From Melioribacteraceae bacterium (GTDB taxonomy: Bacteria > Bacteroidota > Ignavibacteria > Ignavibacteriales > Melioribacteraceae): 64,000 bases of DNA. The position numbers were made by a program, and so were the translations under genes. Shown piece by piece: positions 25,314-33,938 of the stretch. The notes below the pieces were generated by a model that saw only the letters and a list, made by a program, of their open reading frames with translations, had not been told where the DNA came from and searched no databases. The stretch lies in contig DAOSDY010000001.1 of NCBI GenBank assembly GCA_035362835.1, forward strand, positions 1,550,001-1,614,000, in the 5' to 3' direction. Position 1 is the first letter of the stretch, and every line of letters starts with the position of its first letter.

Positions 25314-26750
25314 ATGAGCAAGAATACATTGGATATGCCTTCAGATGAGTTTAAAAAGTATGGTTACCAATTAATCGATTGGGTTGCAGATTATCTTGAT
25401 AACATCGAAAAATATCCTGTGCTTGCACAAATAAAACCGGGTGAAGTAAAATCTCAATTACCAAAAACAGCCCCTACCGACCGGGAAACATTTGATGATA
25501 TGATTAATGATTTGAACAAAATAATTATGCCCGGAGTAACACACTGGAATCATCCGAACTTTATGGCATATTTCAATTCTACATCAAGCGGGCCGGGAAT
25601 ATTAGGCGAATTGCTTTCTGCGGCATTCAATTCAAACGGAATGGTATGGAAATCGAATCCGTCGGGTACGGAGCTTGAAGAGACAGTACTAAACTGGTTC
25701 AGAGAAATGATCGGGCTTCCCGCAAATTATTTAGGGATTGTTTACGACACCGCTTCTGTAAGTACGATGCATGCAATCGCGGCAGCAAGGGAGTACACGG
25801 GCCTTGATGTAAGGAAAAAGGGATTGTCCGGACTTCCAAAATTTATTCTCTATTGTACAGAGCATACACATTCATCAATTGAAAAGGGAGCCCTCACTTT
25901 AGGGATTGGAATGGAGGGTGTTAGGAAGATTCCTAACGATAAAAACTTTGCTATGATTCCGGAAAAGCTCGCGGAAGCAATTTCAGAGGACAGGTCTAAA
26001 GGATGCTTGCCGTTCTGTGTAGTCGCTACAATAGGTACTACTTCTTCAACTGCCGTTGACCCGGTTGATTCAATCGCTGATATCTGTATCCGCGAGAAGA
26101 TCTGGCTCCATGTAGATAGCGCTTATGCCGGGGTAACCGCAATGCTTCCGGAAATGAAAATGTATTTTAAAGGAATGGATCGTGCCGACTCGATCGTAAT
26201 CAATCCGCATAAGTGGCTTTTCGTTCCGGTTGATTTTAGTGTTCTTTTCACATCGAAACCCGAAGTATTAAGAAATGCATTCAGTCTTGTTCCCGACTAC
26301 CTAAAGACCTCCGAAGAATCGGTTATTAACTATATGGATTACGGAATTCAGCTCGGCAGAAGATTCCGTTCTTTGAAATTCTGGTTTGTGCTTCGTTATT
26401 TCGGTATTGAGGGTTTAAGAGAAAGATTGAGAGAACATTTACGGCTAACGCAATTATTTGCCGGGTGGGTTGATGAAAATCCTAACTTTGAAAAATTAGC
26501 TCCGGTTTATTTCGGCACCGTCTGTTTCCGCGCGAAACCGGAAAATATTAGGGAAGAAAATGAATTAAATAAATTAAACGAGAGACTGCTCGAAAAAGTT
26601 AACAGTACGGGAAAAGTGTTTATTGTTAATACCAGGCTGAACGGAAAATTTACCATTAGAATGGTAATCTCCGGCCTCAGAATGGAGGAGAGGCATGTTA
26701 AAAATGCATGGGAGACTATTAATTCCGAACTGGAGAAAATAATTTCATAA
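25314..26750 (+). CDS. PLP-dependent group II amino acid decarboxylase (aromatic-L-amino-acid type)
   Basis: A 478-residue decarboxylase. The PLP lysine is K300 in 'INPHKWLFVPVD', with 'LHVDSAYAG' supplying the Asp that pairs with the pyridine nitrogen and 'THWNHPNFMAYF' lining the substrate pocket. Order and length fit aromatic amino acid (tyrosine, tryptophan, DOPA) decarboxylases rather than glutamate decarboxylase. It would produce an aromatic amine and CO2. Probably co-transcribed with the hydrolase before it; a perfect terminator follows. Confidence 0.9.
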   Translation: MSKNTLDMPSDEFKKYGYQLIDWVADYLDNIEKYPVLAQIKPGEVKSQLPKTAPTDRETFDDMINDLNKIIMPGVTHWNHPNFMAYFNSTSSGPGILGELLSAAFNSNGMVWKSNPSGTELEETVLNWFREMIGLPANYLGIVYDTASVSTMHAIAAAREYTGLDVRKKGLSGLPKFILYCTEHTHSSIEKGALTLGIGMEGVRKIPNDKNFAMIPEKLAEAISEDRSKGCLPFCVVATIGTTSSTAVDPVDSIADICIREKIWLHVDSAYAGVTAMLPEMKMYFKGMDRADSIVINPHKWLFVPVDFSVLFTSKPEVLRNAFSLVPDYLKTSEESVINYMDYGIQLGRRFRSLKFWFVLRYFGIEGLRERLREHLRLTQLFAGWVDENPNFEKLAPVYFGTVCFRAKPENIREENELNKLNERLLEKVNSTGKVFIVNTRLNGKFTIRMVISGLRMEERHVKNAWETINSELEKIIS

Positions 26751-26775
26751 TGAGAAAGATTTCTGACTTAATCAT

Positions 26776-26806
26776 TTTAAAATCCCGCGATATGCGGGAT
26801 TTTAAA
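26776..26806. terminator. bidirectional terminator, 13-bp perfect stem
   Basis: TTTAAAATCCCGC (26776-26788) and GCGGGATTTTAAA (26794-26806) around GATAT. AT-rich outer arms give a T-tract in both directions, serving the decarboxylase (plus) and the cold-shock gene (minus). Confidence 0.88.
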
Positions 26807-26820
26807 TATTCAAACAACCT

Positions 26821-27036
26821 CTATTGTTTTACAATTATAACATCCTGTGCCTGCGGTCCTTTAGGACCTTCACCAACTGTGAATTCAACTTTCTGACCTT
26901 TCTCGAGGCTCTTAAATCCTTCCGATTTAATCGAAGAGAAATGAACGAATAGATCGCCGCCTTCAGATCTTTCAATAAATCCGAATCCCTTTGCCGCATT
27001 AAACCATTTTACGGTTCCGGTTACACGCTCTGCCAT
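26821..27036 (-). CDS. cold-shock domain protein (CspA family)
   Basis: A 71-residue single OB-fold RNA chaperone. RNP1 'KGFGFIERS' and RNP2 'DLFVHFSSI' are intact, and the start '[15 protein letters not shown]' is canonical. Full length. It is preceded by a TCAGGAG site. It lies downstream of the TM2/DUF2752 pair on the same strand with a 53-bp gap, so may have its own promoter. Confidence 0.96.
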   Translation of the reverse strand: MAERVTGTVKWFNAAKGFGFIERSEGGDLFVHFSSIKSEGFKSLEKGQKVEFTVGEGPKGPQAQDVIIVKQ

Positions 27037-27089
27037 TAAAAACTCCTGAAATATTTAATATGATTAATGACTAATAGATTTTTAGTTCT

Positions 27090-27434
27090 CTATTTGATCA
27101 TCATTGCAATCTGTGCTGCCTGTTTCTGGTTATACTCAAATGCAATCTTTTTATAATTCACCAGGTCTATAATAGTACCGATCATACATATTCCGCCCGT
27201 TAACAGGTAAAGAATTCCAAGTCCTATCTGATCCGTCAGAAATCTTTGAATTCCCGCAATACCCAGAAAGCCGACCAGAGTAACTAGTAGAATAATCTGC
27301 GGGTCTTTCCTGCGTGACCTGTAGATGTTTGCAAACTGCTGGGCTTTCTGATCATCCATCGTTTTGATGATGCTCGAAATATACATCTGTTCTTCACCCA
27401 TTATTTCAGGCATTAGTTCGTATACGTTTGCCAT
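27090..27434 (-). CDS. TM2-domain membrane protein
   Basis: A 114-residue protein. A polar N-terminal half (1-45) is followed by two helices with the TM2 pattern 'GFLGIAGIQRFLTDQIGLG' and 'LYLLTGGICMIGTIIDL'. TM2 proteins are small inner-membrane proteins of unsettled function. The start overlaps the DUF2752 gene by 29 bp, indicating translational coupling. Confidence 0.85.
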   Translation of the reverse strand: MANVYELMPEIMGEEQMYISSIIKTMDDQKAQQFANIYRSRRKDPQIILLVTLVGFLGIAGIQRFLTDQIGLGILYLLTGGICMIGTIIDLVNYKKIAFEYNQKQAAQIAMMIK

Positions 27435-27750
27435 ATTGAGCCTCTTTTGATTGTTGATAGTTATTTATCATTTTGCGTGTCAGTTGAATTATTCTGGCGG
27501 AAATAAGAAAAAATGCAGCTATTCCTAACGGATGAGTTTGTAATGAATGATCCAGGTCGCCATGATAAAAAAATGAGATCGAACGGCCGAGTCCGCATCC
27601 GGGACAATTTTCGATACCGATATTATGAAAAGGGCAGAATGTGAATTCATGCACTTCGTATGGATTAATAAAAAAGAGATACACCAGTGCTGCTGTCCAG
27701 AGAATTGCTTCCGGATCCGCAAACCTGAATATTTTTTTCAGCTTATACAT
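27406..27750 (-). CDS. DUF2752 family membrane protein
   Basis: A 114-residue protein with two hydrophobic helices (about 16-30 and 75-95). Between them sits the DUF2752 hallmark 'CPFHNIGIENCPGCGLGRS', a cysteine cluster that may bind metal or form disulfides. Family function is not known. It precedes and overlaps the TM2-domain gene; such pairs recur in Bacteroidota, from memory. Confidence 0.85.
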   Translation of the reverse strand: MYKLKKIFRFADPEAILWTAALVYLFFINPYEVHEFTFCPFHNIGIENCPGCGLGRSISFFYHGDLDHSLQTHPLGIAAFFLISARIIQLTRKMINNYQQSKEAQYGKRIRTNA

Positions 27751-27860
27751 AAATTCTAAACTGAATTTGTTTTTGAATTCCTTAACCGCATCAATATTCT
27801 GTACGGTTAAATCATTAGTCGTTTCTGGAAAAAAATGGTTTTGATCTTAACCAAAATAGT

Positions 27861-28385
27861 TTACTGCAAAACAATTGACGACATACTCCCGACACTGTTG
27901 TTCTCATATGAAACGATATCAACTTTATTTATTGCGCCAACAATCTCTAGGTTTTTCCTGTTTATTTTGTCTGCAAGATGTTTACATTTTAACGGATCGA
28001 GATCATTTGCGATTCCTAAATGCGGTATGTAAGGAATATCCAGGCGCAATTCCTTTTCAAGCGGACCGGTATAAAGTTCGTCATGGAGTTTTACAAACAG
28101 CCTGTAACCCTCTTCGGGAATTAAAAAGAGATCGGTAAAATCGCTGAACGAATCTTTTACAATCTGCGCGCAACGGAGGACAAAGAAAAACGTACCGAAT
28201 TTATTCACAACTTTTCTGACGTGTTCGAGAAAAACCTCGTACTTTATATTTTCTACCGGAAAGACAAGTGTGAAGTGGGGATCAACAACTTTGTAAAAAC
28301 GCTTATCGTGATCTTTGCGGATCGATTGGATCCAGTTAAAATCTTTTCTGTCTATGGTAGGGTATGCAATTAATAGGAGTGCCAT
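27861..28385 (-). CDS. 2H phosphoesterase / 2'-5' RNA ligase-like protein
   Basis: A 174-residue protein with the two-histidine fold. The first catalytic motif is 'PHFTLVF' (HxT). The second reads 'IPHLGIAND', where a glycine replaces the expected Thr/Ser two residues after the histidine. The family acts on 2',3'-cyclic or linear phosphodiesters, often in RNA repair. Its ATG directly abuts the TAG of the DinB-like gene, so the two are one unit. The altered second motif could lower or change activity. Confidence 0.75.
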   Translation of the reverse strand: MALLLIAYPTIDRKDFNWIQSIRKDHDKRFYKVVDPHFTLVFPVENIKYEVFLEHVRKVVNKFGTFFFVLRCAQIVKDSFSDFTDLFLIPEEGYRLFVKLHDELYTGPLEKELRLDIPYIPHLGIANDLDPLKCKHLADKINRKNLEIVGAINKVDIVSYENNSVGSMSSIVLQ

Positions 28386-28895
28386 CTATAAATATCTCTC
28401 TTTGATGACGTTGAGGTGGTGTTCCGTATGCCCTGCAATTATATATGCCAGGCCTCTTACTGTAACATTATAACCCGATGCGTTTCCTTTTTTGAGCCAT
28501 TGTTCATCCCGTAAGTTTCTGAACAGTGCAACTGTTGATTGACGGATCAGAGAGAATTCTTCAATCAGACGGGAGAGATTTGTAGTATCGTAATTGGAAT
28601 TGTCTATATAGAGGTTCTCGTCAAATCCCTGCAAGGATTTTTCGTCGCCTCGTGAAAAGCGGAGAGCCCTATAAGCGAATACCCGTTCCGAATCTATTAT
28701 GTGACCCAGAACCTCCCGCAGACTCCATTTGCCCGGCGCATATCTCAGTTTGGATTTTTCTTCGTCAATGCTGGAAAGGAATGTAATTGTGGAATTCAAC
28801 TGATCTTCAAGAACGTCTCTTATATCGCCTTCAGGTACACCGTTTACATATTTATGGTAGTATTCGGCATATTCGTTTTTTTCGGGGCGGTTCAT
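28386..28895 (-). CDS. DinB-family metal-dependent four-helix protein
   Basis: A 169-residue protein of the DinB/YfiT superfamily. Three histidines typical of its metal site occur in 'VLGHIIDSE' and 'AGHTEHH', and 'WSLREVLGH' is a family landmark. The start is set at the ATG giving 'MNRPEKNEY', with AGGAGGAG just upstream; a frame six codons longer exists (to 28913). Proteins of this type can be bacillithiol or mycothiol-like transferases, or of unknown use. It is coupled to the 2H phosphoesterase gene. Confidence 0.82.
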   Translation of the reverse strand: MNRPEKNEYAEYYHKYVNGVPEGDIRDVLEDQLNSTITFLSSIDEEKSKLRYAPGKWSLREVLGHIIDSERVFAYRALRFSRGDEKSLQGFDENLYIDNSNYDTTNLSRLIEEFSLIRQSTVALFRNLRDEQWLKKGNASGYNVTVRGLAYIIAGHTEHHLNVIKERYL

Positions 28896-28948
28896 TACTC
28901 CTCCTGTACGCAATATAAAAAAATGTAAATATCCTTTCCTTAAAAATT

Positions 28949-28969
28949 CTTTTATTATTTCAATAAAAG
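28949..28969. terminator. weak AT-rich hairpin at the end of the CotH gene
   Basis: CTTTTATT (28949-28956) and AATAAAAG (28962-28969) form an 8-bp stem overlapping the stop codon of the CotH-domain gene on the minus strand, followed in that direction by a T-rich stretch. Confidence 0.35.
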
Positions 28970-31312
28970 AAGTTTCAAGGTAGCCGTATTACTTCCGGTT
29001 TTAACCCGGCAAATGTAGAAGCCGGAACTCACACTTAAATTCATGTTGCTTTTTGCATTCCAGACAATATTATATGTTCCGGGTGGTTGATTGAATTCAT
29101 TTTTAGACCAGATCTCTCTACCTAAAAGGTCATAAATAGTAATTGAAACGTCCGAACCAACCGGCAAACGGAATTGAATTGTTGTAGAAGGATTGAATGG
29201 ATTAGGAAATGCGGCTATTCTGAATTCCGATGGAATAACCTGATCGTTCATGCCGGTTGTTACGTTTGAGGCTCCCGGCGTCGGAGTCATAAATCCCCAC
29301 ACTGATCCGCCGTCCGGGGCTCTGCCGTATGATATGTCCGTTGTCTGGCTGCCGAACGTGAGGGAATCGAGCCAGGTTGATCCGTCGCCCGATACAATTC
29401 CGATAAACTCGCCTCCCTTGGAGAGTTTGAAGTTTGTATGAATTCCGGGTTGATTATCGTTATGATTTTCATCGCACCAGATAAGAAGATGTTCGCCCGG
29501 GTTTATTACCAGATTCGGGGTCGTGAACCTCCACTTGGTTGGATTATCCTTTTTGTCCGTCATATACATCCCGGTCAATACAACCGGTTCGGATGTCGGA
29601 TTGTATAATTCAACCCAGTCATCATTCTCACCGGCGGCGTCTTTTATTGTATTCGCGTTATCAGCCATAAATTCGTTTATCTTAATTCCATTAGAATTGG
29701 AACCGGAAGCCCGGACTTCCATAAACTCACTCCTCGGATATACAACACGATTGCCTTCATTATCGGTTACGTCGATTTTAAATCTCCCGAATCCGTTCTC
29801 GCCCAGAGGGGGAATTACACCGACCCATCTGTCGCTGTCGGCAACATTTTTTCCCGGCAGTGGTTTGAACGTCATATCATAATAGTATACTACAGTTAGT
29901 ATTCCCGGATGAAATTCCACACGCATATTTGTAATTGAACCGTTATCGAAACCTGATGCATAAACATAAATTGAATCGTTCGGGCCGGGATTGGCCGGTG
30001 CAAAATCGATCTTATATATGAATGGATTTGCCGGAACGAAATTGATACGGGTTGTAATTGAATTACTCCGCAGCTGAATGAATTCTTTTAAACCGCGTTT
30101 AACATGGCGGTCGTTCATCGCATCGAACGAATTTGTAAAATCTGCCATTGTAAATCCGTAATCCTTTGTCCGGAACGTATCGGCAGCCGCATACTGGGTA
30201 GTAAGATTACGCAGCGAATCAATTCGGCCGGTTGTATTACCGGGATTTACTATATTCTTCGAAATGAAATCGATAAAATGCGAGTAGAGATTCCTATACT
30301 CTGGCACGTTCATTATTTTTGAGAATAATGGTCGCGTAGAAGTTGTATCAACCTGAGGAATTTTATAAGGTAAACTCACTGCCCAGTTTATTTCCCACCA
30401 ACTGATTCCAAAAGTGTTGTCATAATCGTAAGGTATCCAGTTGAATTTCTTTTCAGAAGGCTCGTAATAAAGGTAATAGTTATTCATTAGCGACCAGTAG
30501 TCGTCCCAGCTTCCGATCATCAGGTTCATTGCCTGATACATCAGGAACTGTTCAACACGGAATATCGATTCAAGAGAATCGGGAAAAACATTCTGCGGTG
30601 TGTTGTTTATTATATTGATGAAGCGTGCCAGCTGTGTGTAATCGTTCTCTTCTTCATTGGATGTAAGCTCGTATGGCTGCCGGTCGCCGACAAAATATTT
30701 ATACAAATCGGGATTACCTCCGCGGTAATTGAGGTCGGCAGGGTAGAGGCATTTCCATAAATTGCCGGAATCATCTTTGAAATTCTTTTTTAGAAATTCG
30801 TCGTCGACGTGTTCAACGGAGATATAAAGGCCCATGTACGAATTATTAATATAAACGGCTGCGTGCGCAGCCCTGCTGGAAATTACACCGGCCTGATTAA
30901 ACAGATCCCAGCTCAACTTGGCTCTCGAAATTGAAGGATCGTTATGTTCACCGTTCAAATTCATTTTATCTACATCATAAAACTCTCTTCCGCTTACAAA
31001 ATCGTTAAATGAGAGTTTGAGAGATTTCTTCCGGGCATCTCTCGAAGTATTACCCCGGATTCGAATGCCGACATCATTAATTGTCTCATCGATATATTTA
31101 TTTTTAAAGTGAACCGTACATCTGTGGAGTGAATCGGATCTGGGATTGCTCATCATCCATGTATAATCAGCCGGATTCATTGTTATATTTATAATCGCAA
31201 CCTCGGTATCATCATATAGCTGCCAGCTTCTGTCGTTGCTTTGACTGTTGATAAAAGAAAAAGAAAGAATAAAAATTGTTAGAAGATAGTATTTCATGCT
31301 GTAATTCATCAA
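28955..31312 (-). CDS. CotH-kinase / lamin-tail domain protein, T9SS cargo
   Basis: A 785-residue secreted protein. It has a signal peptide (to about 'FINSQS'). A CotH-type kinase-like domain spans about 35-420 ('IRIRGNTSRDARKKSLKLSF', 'YMGLYISVEHVDDEFLKK', 'IPYDYDNTFG'). A spacer or Ig-like region covers about 440-550. A lamin-tail domain covers about 560-670 ('INEFMADN', 'DDWVELYNPT'). The C-terminal sorting domain holds 'FPNPFNPSTTIQF'. The sorting domain implies outer-membrane passage by T9SS. CotH relatives phosphorylate spore-coat proteins in Bacillus, but the role in non-sporulating bacteria is unknown. An alternative start is the later Met giving MKYYLLTIF. Confidence 0.88.
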   Translation of the reverse strand: MMNYSMKYYLLTIFILSFSFINSQSNDRSWQLYDDTEVAIINITMNPADYTWMMSNPRSDSLHRCTVHFKNKYIDETINDVGIRIRGNTSRDARKKSLKLSFNDFVSGREFYDVDKMNLNGEHNDPSISRAKLSWDLFNQAGVISSRAAHAAVYINNSYMGLYISVEHVDDEFLKKNFKDDSGNLWKCLYPADLNYRGGNPDLYKYFVGDRQPYELTSNEEENDYTQLARFINIINNTPQNVFPDSLESIFRVEQFLMYQAMNLMIGSWDDYWSLMNNYYLYYEPSEKKFNWIPYDYDNTFGISWWEINWAVSLPYKIPQVDTTSTRPLFSKIMNVPEYRNLYSHFIDFISKNIVNPGNTTGRIDSLRNLTTQYAAADTFRTKDYGFTMADFTNSFDAMNDRHVKRGLKEFIQLRSNSITTRINFVPANPFIYKIDFAPANPGPNDSIYVYASGFDNGSITNMRVEFHPGILTVVYYYDMTFKPLPGKNVADSDRWVGVIPPLGENGFGRFKIDVTDNEGNRVVYPRSEFMEVRASGSNSNGIKINEFMADNANTIKDAAGENDDWVELYNPTSEPVVLTGMYMTDKKDNPTKWRFTTPNLVINPGEHLLIWCDENHNDNQPGIHTNFKLSKGGEFIGIVSGDGSTWLDSLTFGSQTTDISYGRAPDGGSVWGFMTPTPGASNVTTGMNDQVIPSEFRIAAFPNPFNPSTTIQFRLPVGSDVSITIYDLLGREIWSKNEFNQPPGTYNIVWNAKSNMNLSVSSGFYICRVKTGSNTATLKLLLLK

Positions 31313-31459
31313 TGTTGGAAAATAATAAACGAAAGTAAGAAACTGAGCCGAATATTACTAACCGATTACAATTACCCTCACACAGCAAATCAATTAAATA
31401 ATAATTGATTTTGTGGAAAATATTTCAAAAGTTGAAACAGAAAATAAGAAGGAGAAGCC

Positions 31460-32776
31460 ATGACGTCCCGCCGCGAATTTTTAAATAAGTTTTTGCTTAC
31501 CACCGGAGCCGCATTTGTGGTTCTTAAAACTGATGCAATTGCCAGAGCTGCGGAAGCTGTCGAAAAGTATGCAACCGACCTTACTCCGAAGGAGCTTGCC
31601 TCCGATGATGCGTTCTGGGGCCGGATTCAATCGGCGTTCGACGTGGATAGAACCTTAATCAATCTGAACAACGGCGGTGTTTCTCCTTCACCGAAAGTTG
31701 TAATCGATGCTTTCAAACGGTATACAGATTATTCCAACCAGGCACCCGCATACTTTATGTGGCGTCATGTTGAACCGCAGGTAGAAACTGTCCGCGAGAA
31801 ACTTGCAATCGCTTTCGGTGCCGATAAAGAGGAAATAGCAATCACAAGAAATGCGAGCGAATCTTTACAGATTGTTCAACAGGGGATGAATCTTAAAGAA
31901 GGGGATGAAGTACTCACTACAACGCAGGATTATCCCCGTATGATTACAACTTATACACAGCTTGAAAGACGATGGGGAGTAAAACTTGTACAGGTTCCTT
32001 ATCCGACACCTTTAATTAATAGAGAAGATTACGTTAATGCTTTTAAAAAGGGGATTACTTCCAAGACCAAAGCAATTCTTGTAAGCCATATCTGTTTTCT
32101 AACCGGGCAGATTCTTCCTATCCTCGAGGTAAGCAGGCTGGCACACCAGTACGGAATTCCCGTTATATGCGACGCGGCTCATTCCTTCAATCATATTCCG
32201 TATAAACTGAAAGACCTTGAGTGCGACTTTTTCGGCACATCCCTTCATAAGTGGACTTACGCTCCAGTCGGAACGGGTATGCTATATGTTAAAAAAGATT
32301 TGATTAAGACTATCTGGCCGCTGATGGCCGCTCCTAAGGAGATGGATGAGAATATCAGAAAATTTGAGGAAATAGGGACACACCCCGCAGCTACTCACAA
32401 TGCAATAGGCGAAGCTCTCGCGTTTAATGAGGCAATCGGAATTGAGCGTAAAGCAGAAAGATTCAGATACCTTCATTCAAGATGGATCAACAGGGTAAAG
32501 GATTTCAGCAATGTGAAATTCAGACTTAATATTAACGATGCTTCCAGCTGGTGCGGACTGGTAAACTTTTATATTGACGGCGTTGATGTCGGTAAGCTTG
32601 TAGATTATCTCCTTGCTAAACACAGGATTTATGTTGTTCCCATCGTTCATCCTGAGTTCAAGGGAATTAGGGTTACCCCGAATGTTTATACTCTTGTATC
32701 GGAAATAGATCTCTTCGGAGATATTATTGTATCGGTTGCGAAAGGAGAGGTTAAAGAAGTAATGGAGACAAATTAG
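31460..32776 (+). CDS. Tat-exported class V aminotransferase-fold protein (isopenicillin-N-epimerase-like)
   Basis: A 438-residue PLP protein. The N-terminus 'MTSRREFLNKFLLTTGAAF' is a textbook twin-arginine signal, so it is folded in the cytoplasm and exported. The class V fold shows 'AITRNASESLQIV', 'VICDAAHSF' (Asp for the PLP ring) and K264 in 'TSLHKWTYAPVGTGML' for the Schiff base. Relatives include isopenicillin N epimerase and cysteine desulfurase-like enzymes; the reaction is undetermined. AAGGAG lies eight bases before the ATG. It stands alone, divergent from the CotH gene. Confidence 0.88.
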   Translation: MTSRREFLNKFLLTTGAAFVVLKTDAIARAAEAVEKYATDLTPKELASDDAFWGRIQSAFDVDRTLINLNNGGVSPSPKVVIDAFKRYTDYSNQAPAYFMWRHVEPQVETVREKLAIAFGADKEEIAITRNASESLQIVQQGMNLKEGDEVLTTTQDYPRMITTYTQLERRWGVKLVQVPYPTPLINREDYVNAFKKGITSKTKAILVSHICFLTGQILPILEVSRLAHQYGIPVICDAAHSFNHIPYKLKDLECDFFGTSLHKWTYAPVGTGMLYVKKDLIKTIWPLMAAPKEMDENIRKFEEIGTHPAATHNAIGEALAFNEAIGIERKAERFRYLHSRWINRVKDFSNVKFRLNINDASSWCGLVNFYIDGVDVGKLVDYLLAKHRIYVVPIVHPEFKGIRVTPNVYTLVSEIDLFGDIIVSVAKGEVKEVMETN

Positions 32777-32791
32777 AACGAAGGGATCTAT

Positions 32792-33841
32792 TTAATCCCT
32801 GTCGAACAGACTTTTAATGTAATATCCTTTACTGATCAGGAATGTTTTGTTCGATAAAAGAAATTCTTCGATAGCTTCGATTCCGATTACTTTTGTAATT
32901 CCTGTACGGAGTACCTGTTCTTTCTGAACGTAAACTTCACCTTTATACGGTATCATCGGATTGTATTCAAGTTCCTGGGTCTTTGTAATTGGATGAATTG
33001 TGTATTGATAGTCCGCAGGCACTGATTTTACGAGTCCGACCAATTCAAAGTTTGGTACGCCGTCGCGAATGGCAAGAACGACACCACCGCTCGAGCCGCG
33101 GTTGAATACGGCGTCTATGAGAAACGAGTTCTTTTCCCGTCCGGGACTGCTGACAATTCCTTTCGAGATCATTTTAAAATTCATCGGATAGCCGAAAACA
33201 TAAACGAACGAACCCCATTCAAGTTCGTTTGAATTACCCCACGGATACTGAAACACTTCAACACTTGCACCTTTGGCAGCCTGGTATTTTTTACCCATCA
33301 GACAGATATCCTGTAACTTATCCATTAGTACTATTTCCAGCTCGCCGCCATCCGGCAGGTCGGGAATATAATTCGACTGCCTGGTTTTAATTGACACACT
33401 CTGAATATTCTGTGTTACCGATCCGTCAGGATTTGTATAGTATGATATAACAGTGTCCGGAAAGTTTACTATGTGAGCTACGGTAATAAGTGTAATTGTT
33501 CCGTGATCTTCCGAAATTACGGTGGCTGTCCCGGAAGCAGTCCTGTTAAAAAAAATCATATTCCGTGCGGATTTCTCCAGATCGATCCGTTTCAAATCTT
33601 TTGCCGATAATTTAAGCTCCTGATCGAAGAGATAGCTGTTGTAGAAGGCAATACAGTTTAAAAGTTTTATGGAGTTGCTTACTTCCTCGAGTTGTTTTGA
33701 TGAATTTTTATAAGGGAATTCGCTGTCGTATCTTCCGTCGGTTAATGTGGGAAATACTGTTTCGTATACGGAGGTGCATGCAATCAGTGTTAGGGATAAG
33801 AATGATAAAGCCGCAAGAGAAATTCTTTTCCGGAGAAGCAT
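32792..33841 (-). CDS. trypsin-like serine protease lipoprotein
   Basis: About 349 residues. The frame opens with a TTG at 33874, but the ATG at 33841 with AGGTG upstream gives a clean lipoprotein signal ('MLLRKRISLAALSFLSLTLIAC'-type, split here for length: lipobox 'LIAC'). The chymotrypsin-fold motifs are 'SGTATVIS', 'TVAHIVNF' (catalytic His), 'QDICLM' (likely Asp) and 'NRGSSGGVVLA' (catalytic Ser in GxSGG form). It would act at the periplasmic or outer face of a membrane. It is convergent with the aminotransferase-fold gene and 97 bp downstream of the M61 peptidase gene. Confidence 0.8.
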   Translation of the reverse strand: MLLRKRISLAALSFLSLTLIACTSVYETVFPTLTDGRYDSEFPYKNSSKQLEEVSNSIKLLNCIAFYNSYLFDQELKLSAKDLKRIDLEKSARNMIFFNRTASGTATVISEDHGTITLITVAHIVNFPDTVISYYTNPDGSVTQNIQSVSIKTRQSNYIPDLPDGGELEIVLMDKLQDICLMGKKYQAAKGASVEVFQYPWGNSNELEWGSFVYVFGYPMNFKMISKGIVSSPGREKNSFLIDAVFNRGSSGGVVLAIRDGVPNFELVGLVKSVPADYQYTIHPITKTQELEYNPMIPYKGEVYVQKEQVLRTGITKVIGIEAIEEFLLSNKTFLISKGYYIKSLFDRD

Positions 33842-33938
33842 AGGGCACCTATTATGATTTATGTTCACACTCAATCTAAATCAAATATATTTCTTTAGAA
33901 AGAGTAAAATAATCGGTTCGTTTGGTGTCCGGTAATAT

